Part shown: positions 58,610-64,000 of the stretch, one piece after another
Numbering within the stretch: the stretch's first letter is position 1
Layout: every line of letters starts with the position of its first letter
Source: Amycolatopsis sp. NBRC 101858
GTDB lineage: Bacteria > Actinomycetota > Actinomycetes > Mycobacteriales > Pseudonocardiaceae
NCBI RefSeq assembly: GCF_030269325.1
Contig: NZ_BSTD01000004.1
Coordinates: 102,558-166,557, forward strand
Direction: 5' to 3'
DNA: 64,000 nucleotides
Notes under the pieces: model-generated
What the model saw: only the letters and a program-made list of their open reading frames with translations
Databases searched by the model: none
Told to the model about the DNA's origin: nothing
Position numbers and translations under genes: made by a program

Positions 58610-58989
58610 GTACTTCTGGCGTACACTCTCCTTCAGGTGTCAAGGCTGACAAATTCCGCAAGAAAAGGAGTTTCGGCCAAAGGTTAGGGACTTGTATCTA
58701 CCTGCGATCCTTTTGAGTAAAGGAAGTTGGACGTTGGGTTGCTGCCATTTGGTCGTTTCGACACTCTTGCCTTTTGTTGCAGTGATCGACCTGGGCTTCA
58801 GTGAGAAACATGTGGCGCGCCGCGCTCAGCTGGCGTGCACGGTTTCAACTCGGGGTGCGCGCCTGTGCCTATAGCGAGAGTCGAGATTGGAATCATCAAA
58901 AGGTCTGCTTCAGGTGGGCACTCCTATTGCCAGGTGTTGCCGTTCGGGGTGTCGGCACGAGGTGGCGACAGAATGGAAGGCTAGATAAA

Positions 58990-59397
58990 GTGTTCGAGAA
59001 CAAGGACTTGGGTAAGTTTGCCAATAGGGCAAGTTTGGTTGGGCAGTGGAGGCTTGTAAACGACAAAGAAGGCGAGTTCTTTTTCGACCTAAACGAGGAC
59101 TGCTCCTTCTCGGGGGCATGGTTGAGCGCGCCGAAGAGGTATGCCCTATTTCGCGCACTGCTGCCTCGTACGGCAGGCTTGTGGTTCATAGAGAATGAAG
59201 GCGATAAGATACTATTCAAGCTCCAATTCGGGCGCGCGGAGAACGGCGTTTCGAATGTTCTCGATAAGGTGTACACTCAGATGATGTCGATCGTTGGCTC
59301 AAGTTACACGGGCGTTGTAACAGGGATGGGGCGCAATACGGTTACGATCTATTGGCCGCATAACAAGAGCACTGACATTTGGACTCGAGTTGAATGA
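58990..59397 (+). CDS. Orphan low-GC gene, lipocalin-like beta-rich protein
   Basis: 135 residues from GTG 58990, chosen because GGAAGG stands about ten bases upstream; the frame is open back to 58801 and an earlier start is possible. Codons are unlike the genome (many TTT, GTA, CTA, AGG, TTG, AAA). The sequence has SLVGQWRLVNDKEGEFFFDL, GLWFIENEGDKILFKLQFG and a GxW-type opening with later beta strands, recalling lipocalin or META-like barrels, but I cannot assign a family. It lies in the foreign patch. Confidence 0.5.
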   Translation: MFENKDLGKFANRASLVGQWRLVNDKEGEFFFDLNEDCSFSGAWLSAPKRYALFRALLPRTAGLWFIENEGDKILFKLQFGRAENGVSNVLDKVYTQMMSIVGSSYTGVVTGMGRNTVTIYWPHNKSTDIWTRVE

Positions 59398-59425
59398 TGT
59401 GTTCAAGGAAAGAAAGGACCGATCG

Positions 59426-59872
59426 TCACGTCATGGCCACTGCACGGCCGTTTGACTCAGCATGGGCGATGGCCGACGATCGGGTGCCCTTGCCCGTTGC
59501 TGCGCAAGCGTCAACCACCCGATCTGTGGCCCGGGTTTGCGTGTAGTCGCCCGCTGCCGTCACCTCTGCGGCCATCGCACGAATCGCGGCCGGACAGTCC
59601 GGCACGTGTCGAGCGTCGGCGAGTTGCGGTGGGGCGAAGACGAAACACGCGTCGGCGATGGCGGCCGGTGACGGTCGGGCGATGCGTTCGACCAGGAAGT
59701 TGACCATACGCGTCGGAGTCCGGGGCAAGATCCGGGCCACCGCTTCATCCAGTTCCTGCTGCCTCTGGCGTGCATGCCTGGCGGAATCCACCGCCAGCAT
59801 TACCCACCCTGCCGTCACCATCACCATGCCGAGCGCCGGCGCCCGTCGGAGCCGGACGCGTAGCCGCAACAT
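59426..59872 (-). CDS. Possible small membrane-associated protein
   Basis: 148 residues if started at ATG 59872; the open frame continues upstream to 60232 but that part looks like noise. One hydrophobic helix (ALGMVMVTAGWVMLAVDS) is followed by a basic amphipathic segment (ARHARQRQQELDEAVARIL) and a soluble tail with cysteines (IADACFVFAPPQ, HVPDCPAAI). No clear Shine-Dalgarno site and no recognised family. It borders the low-GC patch but has normal GC. Reality as a gene is uncertain. Confidence 0.4.
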   Translation of the reverse strand: MLRLRVRLRRAPALGMVMVTAGWVMLAVDSARHARQRQQELDEAVARILPRTPTRMVNFLVERIARPSPAAIADACFVFAPPQLADARHVPDCPAAIRAMAAEVTAAGDYTQTRATDRVVDACAATGKGTRSSAIAHAESNGRAVAMT

Positions 59873-60176
59873 CCCCAGCGCGGCCACCCCGTCACCGGTC
59901 ACCGCGACACCCGCCACCACGGGCCCACGTACGTCAGCAGCCTCACCCCGACCACCAGCAGCGGCATTGTCAGCCGCCGTACCGGCGGAAATCGGCGAGC
60001 AAAGATCAGCACGGCCACGAGACCAGAGATCCTGCCGACCAGCCGCGGCCGCGAAGGGAGTGAGGCAGTGCGCCAACGATGCCACCACGGCTATCGATGC
60101 ACACCCAACGGGTCTTGGACGCCGGGGCCGCGGTTCGTGTTGGCTTCGGGAAAGTCCCCGTGAACTGGAGGATCCG
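59873..60176. other. Gap without a supported gene
   Basis: About 300 bases between the possible minus-strand gene and the hydrolase. Both strands are open in several frames but lack starts with RBS and sensible composition. The hydrolase RBS (GGAGG at 60168-60172) closes the region. No promoter is convincing. Confidence 0.4.
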
Positions 60177-60977
60177 ATGGCCGACCCGGGCACCCCTGTC
60201 GTGTTCATCCACGGCCTGTGGCTGCACGCCACCTCGTGGAACCCCTGGATCGACCACTTCCGGGCGGCCGGCTACGAGCCGGTCGCCCCGGGCTGGCCGC
60301 ACGAGCCCGAAACCGTCGAACAGGCCCGCGAAAACCCCGACGCCGTCGCGGACATCAGCATCGACGACGCCACCGGCCACTTCGCCTCGATCATCGCGGA
60401 CCTGCCCCGGCCGCCGGTGCTCATCGGCCACTCCTTCGGTGGCCTGATCACCGAGAAGCTGCTGGGCCAGGGCATCGGCCTCGCCGGCGTCGCCATCGAC
60501 CCCGCCCAGATCAAGGGCGTCCTGCCGCTGCCGCTGGCACAGCTGCGCGCCGGGCTGCCGGCGCTGGGCAATCCCGCCAACCTGCACCGGGCCGTTTCGC
60601 TGACCGAGAAGGAGTTCCGGTTCGGCTTCGGCAACGCGCTGCCCGACGAGGAGTCGTCGGAGCTCTACCGGCGCTGGACGATCCCGTCGCCGGCCCGGCC
60701 GCTCTTCCAGGCCGCGGCGGCCAACTTCGTGATGCACTCCCAGGCGAAGGTCGACACCGACCGCGAGGACCGCGGCCCGCTGCTGCTGATCTCCGGCACC
60801 GCCGACCACACCGTCCCGGACGTGGTCACCCGCTCGACGCTCAAGCAGTACCGGGACTCCACCGCCGTCACCGAGCTGAAGCAGTTCGAGGGCCGGGGCC
60901 ATTCGCTCACGGTCGACAGCGGCTGGCGCGACGTCGCCGACGCCGTGCTCGGCTGGCTGCGCGAGCAGGGGATCTAG
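60177..60977 (+). CDS. Alpha/beta hydrolase
   Basis: 266 residues from ATG 60177. Oxyanion loop VVFIHGLWLHATSW, nucleophile elbow LIGHSFGGLITEKL with S86, acid in LISGTADHTVPD and histidine in EGRGHSLTVD complete the triad. The family includes esterases, haloperoxidase-like and C-C bond hydrolases. Four bases separate its stop from the SDR start, so the two probably form an operon. Confidence 0.85.
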   Translation: MADPGTPVVFIHGLWLHATSWNPWIDHFRAAGYEPVAPGWPHEPETVEQARENPDAVADISIDDATGHFASIIADLPRPPVLIGHSFGGLITEKLLGQGIGLAGVAIDPAQIKGVLPLPLAQLRAGLPALGNPANLHRAVSLTEKEFRFGFGNALPDEESSELYRRWTIPSPARPLFQAAAANFVMHSQAKVDTDREDRGPLLLISGTADHTVPDVVTRSTLKQYRDSTAVTELKQFEGRGHSLTVDSGWRDVADAVLGWLREQGI

Positions 60978-60981
60978 GCGG

Positions 60982-61776
60982 GTGGACCTCGGGCTGGACG
61001 GCGCGGTCGCCGTCGTCACCGGGGCCGGCCGGGGCATCGGGCTGGCCGTCGCGCAGACCCTCGCCGCCGAGGGGGTGCACGTCGTGGCCGGCGCCCGCGA
61101 CCCCGGGCCGGACCTCGACGTCCTCGTCCGGGCCGGGAAGGCGCACACCCTGGCGGTGGACCTCGGCACCGCCGACGGGCCGGGGCGGCTCGCGGAGCTG
61201 GCCCTGACCGAGTTCGGGCGGATCGACATCCTGGTCAACAACGTCGGCGCGGTCACGCCGCGGACGAACGGGTTCCTGCTGGTCACCGACGACGAGTGGG
61301 CCCGGTCGCTGACGCTGAACCTCGTCAGCGCGGTCCGGGCCACGCGCGCCGTGCTGCCGGCGATGGTGACGGCCGGCCGCGGCAGCATCGTCACGATCGC
61401 CTCGATCAACGCGAGCCTGCCCGACCCCGGCGTCATCGACTACAGCGCGGCGAAAGCGGCGCTGGTCAACTTCACGAAGTCGGTGTCGAAGGAGTTCGGC
61501 CCGCACGGCATCCGCGCCAACGCGATCAACCCGGGCCCGGTCGCGACGAAGCTGTGGCTCGGCACCGGCGGCGTCGCCGAAACGATCGCGGCCACCACCG
61601 GCGCGAACCCGGAGTCGGTCGCCGAAGAAGCCGCGGCCCACGCGGTCACCGGCCGCTTCACCCAGCCCGCCGAGGTCGCGAACCTCGCGGTCTTCCTGGC
61701 CAGCGACCGGGTGGCCGGCAACATCACCGGGGCGAACTTCGCGATCGACGGCGGGTATTCCACCGAGACGCACTGA
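60982..61776 (+). CDS. Short-chain dehydrogenase/reductase
   Basis: 264 residues from GTG 60982. Classical SDR: AVVTGAGRGIGLAVAQTLA (TGxxxGIG at 13-20), LVNNVGAVTP, SIVTIASINASL with the catalytic serine region and Y154-SAA-K158. The C-terminal GNITGANFAIDGGYSTETH block is usual for fabG-like enzymes. Substrate unknown; probably coupled with the hydrolase just upstream. Confidence 0.88.
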   Translation: MDLGLDGAVAVVTGAGRGIGLAVAQTLAAEGVHVVAGARDPGPDLDVLVRAGKAHTLAVDLGTADGPGRLAELALTEFGRIDILVNNVGAVTPRTNGFLLVTDDEWARSLTLNLVSAVRATRAVLPAMVTAGRGSIVTIASINASLPDPGVIDYSAAKAALVNFTKSVSKEFGPHGIRANAINPGPVATKLWLGTGGVAETIAATTGANPESVAEEAAAHAVTGRFTQPAEVANLAVFLASDRVAGNITGANFAIDGGYSTETH

Positions 61777-61799
61777 GGGCGTCGTGCGAGGCTGGCGGC

Positions 61800-62147
61800 A
61801 TGACCGATCGGGCCGGACCGCGGCGGGAACTGGAGCGGACCCGCGACGGCGGCGGCCCGGGCGCGGAGCAGGCCCGCGTCGCGTTGACCGCCGAGACCTC
61901 GGCCGACCGGCTGCGGGCGGCGATCCTCGCGCTGGCCACGGCGCGCGGTGCGGACCGCAGCACCTGCCCGTCGGACGCGGCGCGAGCGGTGGCCACCGAC
62001 TGGCGTCCGCTGCTGCCGGACGCGCGAGAGTCGGCCCGGGAGCTCGCCCGGGCCGGCCGGGTGGAGCTCACCCAGCGGGGCCGGCCGCTCGACCCGGACG
62101 GCGCGTGGCGAGGGCCGATCAGGATTCGCCTGCCCCGCGGCGAGTGA
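61800..62147 (+). CDS. DUF3253-like protein
   Basis: 115 residues from ATG 61800. After a disordered N-terminal ~25 residues comes ADRLRAAILALATARGADRS, CPSDAARAVATDWRPLLPDA and ARELARAGRVELTQRGRPL, ending in the characteristic RGPIRIRLPRGE. This matches DUF3253, a small winged-helix-like domain of unknown function found in many actinomycetes. GAGGC nine bases before the ATG is a weak RBS. Confidence 0.72.
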   Translation: MTDRAGPRRELERTRDGGGPGAEQARVALTAETSADRLRAAILALATARGADRSTCPSDAARAVATDWRPLLPDARESARELARAGRVELTQRGRPLDPDGAWRGPIRIRLPRGE

Positions 62148-62163
62148 CGGCACTGCCCTTGCC

Positions 62164-62193
62164 TTGACCCGAGGACGACGGCCTCGCTACCGT
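62164..62193 (+). promoter_or_regulatory. Promoter of the VOC gene
   Basis: TTGACC at 62164-62169 and TACCGT at 62188-62193 are separated by 18 bases, a good match to the housekeeping consensus. Transcription would begin near 62200, giving a leader of about 40 bases. Confidence 0.5.
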
Positions 62194-62238
62194 GCCGGAA
62201 CGGTCCGGTAATGCCGTCCGCAGAACGGAAACCCCGTC

Positions 62239-62580
62239 ATGACAGCGATCCACCACGTGGCGGTCGTCGTCGACGACCTCGAAGCGGCGGTCGGCTTCTA
62301 CACCCGGGTGCTCGGCTTCCGGCTCTCCGAAGCCCGTCCCGGGAACCTCGGGCCCGGGGCCTGGCTGGACGTCGGCGACCAGCAGCTGCACCTCGTCGCC
62401 GGGGCGCCGGGACCTTCGCGGGGCCAGCACTTCGCCGTGCTCGTCGACGATCTCGACGCCGAGGTCCGGCGGTTGCGCGACAGCGGGTTCGAGGTCAGCG
62501 ATCCCGCGCCGGTCGGCGCGGCGCGCCAGTCCTTCCTCGCCGATCCCTCGGGCAACGCCATCGAGCTGCACGAGAAGTAG
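62239..62580 (+). CDS. VOC-superfamily (glyoxalase-like) protein
   Basis: 113 residues: a single glyoxalase module, IHHVAVVVDDLEAAVGFYTR, then LDVGDQQLHLVAG, FAVLVDDLDAEVRRLRDSG and closing DPSGNAIELHE. Metal-site candidates are the N-terminal H and the final E. The family includes lyases, thiol transferases and antibiotic-binding resistance proteins. It converges on the flavin monooxygenase gene with only two bases between. Confidence 0.82.
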   Translation: MTAIHHVAVVVDDLEAAVGFYTRVLGFRLSEARPGNLGPGAWLDVGDQQLHLVAGAPGPSRGQHFAVLVDDLDAEVRRLRDSGFEVSDPAPVGAARQSFLADPSGNAIELHEK

Positions 62581-62582
62581 CG

Positions 62583-63854
62583 TCACGGCAGTTCGAGGTG
62601 CTCCCGCAGGGTCGTGCCTTCGTACTCCGTCCGGTACACGCCGCGCTCCTGCAGCTCCGGGACCAGCCGGTCGACGACGTCGTCCAGCGCGGCCGGGACC
62701 AGGTGCGGGCTGAGGTTGAACCCGTCCACCGCCCGCGTCCGCACGTACCGCGCCCATTCGTCGGCGACCTGGCCCGGCGTGCCGACGAAGCCGTGCTGCC
62801 GCGGCTGGACCTCGAGGACGAGCTGGTGGATCGACAGGTTCTTCGCCTCGGCCAGCTCGCGCCACCGGCGGATCCGGTCGAGCTTGCCCGTCCGGTCCGC
62901 GATCGAGATCGTCCCGCGTGACGGGTCCAGCTCGCCCTCGGCGGGCTCGACGTCCGGCAGCGGGCCGTGCGGGTCGTACGCCGACAGGTCCTGCCCCCAG
63001 TACTGCTCGAGGAACGCCAGCGCGCGCTGGGGCGTGATCTGCCGGCGCCGGATGTCCTCGGCGCGTTCGGCCGCGTCGGCCGGCGTGTCGCCCAGGACGA
63101 CGGTCGCGCCCGGCAGGATCCGCACCGCGTCGGCGGGCCGGCCGTGGCGGGCAAGCCGCGCACGGAGGTCCTCGGCGTAGGCGACGGCCTTGTCGTAGGC
63201 GGTGTTCGCCGAGAAGACGACGTCCGCGTACTTCGCCGCCAGTTCGCGGCCGCCGGGGGAGTCCCCGGCCTGGAACAGCACCGGCCGGCCCTGGGGGCTC
63301 GGCGGCACCGTCGGCGTCGCGCGCAGGCTCACCAGGTCGGTGTGGCGGGCCACGAGGCCGGTCCCGGACCACAGCGCCAGCGCGGCCTCGACGAACTGCT
63401 CGGCCCGCTCGTAGCGGCGCTCGTGTGCCAGCCAGCCGCCCCGGCGGAAGTTGGCGCCGGTCCAGGCGTTGTCGGTGGTGACGATGTTCCAGCCGGCCCG
63501 GCCGCCGGACAGGTAGTCCAAAGAGGACAGCCGGCGGGCGAGGTCGGCGGGGAAGTTGTACGTGGTGTTCTGCGTGGCGACCAGCCCGATCCGGGTCGTG
63601 GCCCCGGCCAGCGCGCTCAGCTGGGTGATCGCGTCCGGGCGGCCGGCGACGTCGAGGGCGTGGACGCGGCCGCGGTTCTCCCGCACCCGCAGGCCTTCGC
63701 CGAGGAAGAAGGCGTCGAACAGGCCGCGTTCCAGCGTCCGCGCGACGGAGACGTACGTCTCGATCTCGGTGTGCGGCGCGTTCGACGGGTCGTCCCACAG
63801 GTAGTGCGGGCCGACGCCGGTGTAGAACACGCCCAGGTGCAGCCGCGCGCTCAT
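62583..63854 (-). CDS. NtaA/SnaA/DszA-type FMN-dependent monooxygenase
   Basis: 423 residues from ATG 63854, overlapping the stop of the upstream gene. A luciferase-like TIM barrel: HLGVFYTGVGPHYLWDDPSN, DAFFLGEGLRVREN, RIGLVATQNTTYNFPADLAR, SGGRAGWNIVTTDN and QAGDSPGGRELAAKYADVVF. These blocks are typical of two-component monooxygenases for nitrilotriacetate, dibenzothiophene sulfone and related C-N or C-S substrates, which need a separate flavin reductase. Close downstream sequence ends TLREHLELP, a usual terminus for the family. Confidence 0.88.
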   Translation of the reverse strand: MSARLHLGVFYTGVGPHYLWDDPSNAPHTEIETYVSVARTLERGLFDAFFLGEGLRVRENRGRVHALDVAGRPDAITQLSALAGATTRIGLVATQNTTYNFPADLARRLSSLDYLSGGRAGWNIVTTDNAWTGANFRRGGWLAHERRYERAEQFVEAALALWSGTGLVARHTDLVSLRATPTVPPSPQGRPVLFQAGDSPGGRELAAKYADVVFSANTAYDKAVAYAEDLRARLARHGRPADAVRILPGATVVLGDTPADAAERAEDIRRRQITPQRALAFLEQYWGQDLSAYDPHGPLPDVEPAEGELDPSRGTISIADRTGKLDRIRRWRELAEAKNLSIHQLVLEVQPRQHGFVGTPGQVADEWARYVRTRAVDGFNLSPHLVPAALDDVVDRLVPELQERGVYRTEYEGTTLREHLELP

Positions 63855-64000
63855 GCGGCACCGCCGGCCGCGAACAGGCTCGCCGGCCGGGCGAGACCGA
63901 GCGAGGTGCGCAAGGTGGCGCCCGGCTCCGGCGGGGTGAGCAGGCCTTCGGTGCGCAGCGCGGGCAGCACTTCACCGGCCAGCACCGGCAGGTCGGTCGC
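63851..64000 (-). CDS. Luciferase-like flavin monooxygenase, C-terminal fragment
   Basis: The window ends inside this gene; 49 codons before the TGA at 63851-63853 are present. The tail EVLPALRTEGLLTPPEPG ATLRTSLGL is the same type of ending (LVPELQERG... TLREHLELP) seen in the adjacent NtaA-like gene. It probably encodes a second LLM-class flavin monooxygenase, translationally coupled through the ATGA overlap. Confidence 0.6.
   Translation of the reverse strand, partial: ATDLPVLAGEVLPALRTEGLLTPPEPGATLRTSLGLARPASLFAAGGAA

Larger units (their letters stand above)
58065..58989. other. Gene-poor low-GC patch, with possible short ORFs
   Basis: About 920 bases between the LysR and the orphan gene. 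G+C falls clearly below the window norm from about 58500 onward. Short frames at 58133-58444 (103 codons) and 58692-58874 (60 codons, membrane-like) have no RBS or recognisable family and are not called. It carries a 15-bp hairpin (58469-58502) and an 11-bp inverted repeat (58529-58609). Confidence 0.5.

Noticed and set aside
58692-58874. 60-codon membrane-like ORF in the low-GC patch
   Set aside because: Hydrophobic stretch is suggestive, but the start has no RBS and the end looks like noise.
1-64000. CRISPR arrays, tRNA, rRNA or insertion sequences
   Set aside because: No regular repeat-spacer pattern, cloverleaf, rRNA core sequence or transposase was recognised by reading.

Overview
The window is about 72-75% G+C by eye, with codons ending almost always in G or C, GTG and TTG starts, tight ATGA/GTGA stop-start overlaps and no CRISPR array, rRNA or tRNA that I can see. 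Gene content (SARP regulator, ECF sigma factors, WXG100-like secreted proteins, LutABC, GH75 and GH43 secreted enzymes, HelD-type helicase, many TetR, LysR and MocR regulators) points to a filamentous actinomycete, most likely Pseudonocardiaceae such as Amycolatopsis. The genus is inference. The window looks like an accessory chromosome arm: many small regulator-plus-enzyme modules and few housekeeping genes.

Layout. 0-9 kb: a STAS fragment, nitronate monooxygenase with divergent LysR, a two-gene type VII secretion-like pair, cupin plus SDR, a MocR regulator, a GNAT and a decayed VOC gene. 9-12.2 kb: a FAD oxidoreductase, polytopic membrane protein and TetR operon behind a clear promoter with an inverted repeat. 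12.2-23.5 kb: a catabolic island. HyuA/HyuB (HyuB carries an acetone-carboxylase-gamma-like zinc tail) diverge from an aryl-CoA monooxygenase, a CoA ligase, a maleate isomerase and a TetR regulator, followed by a VOC enzyme, an 82-residue protein and an alpha/beta hydrolase. The same palindromic operator stands at both control points. 23.5-26.6 kb: HxlR/MFS, a lipoprotein and a membrane protein.

26.6-34.0 kb: the most interesting block, a compact putative RiPP cluster. It has an ECF sigma factor, a SARP/NB-ARC/TPR regulator with a structured promoter, a 95-codon candidate precursor, a B12-type radical SAM RiPP maturase of the rSAM_ocin_1 kind one base downstream, a DUF6294-like small protein and an MFS exporter. 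34-41.3 kb: a SigE-type sigma factor with membrane partner and a beta-lactamase-fold protein, an amidase, a methyltransferase and a secreted zinc protease. 41.5-44.7 kb: an L,D-transpeptidase lipoprotein, a GH75 chitosanase-like protein and a DinB protein.

44.8-64 kb: small enzymes (MBL, PAP2-type, reductase with divergent TetR and twin operator, GH43-like), the lutABC lactate-oxidation operon with a LacI-type operator, a secreted serine protease overlapping a HelD helicase whose frame seems shifted at a G6 run, a LysR, a low-GC foreign patch at 58.4-59.4 kb containing an orphan gene and an 11-bp inverted repeat, then hydrolase, SDR, DUF3253, VOC and two adjacent flavin-dependent monooxygenases, the second cut by the window end. 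Several genes have a -10-like hexamer 6-9 bases before the start codon, suggesting leaderless mRNAs.
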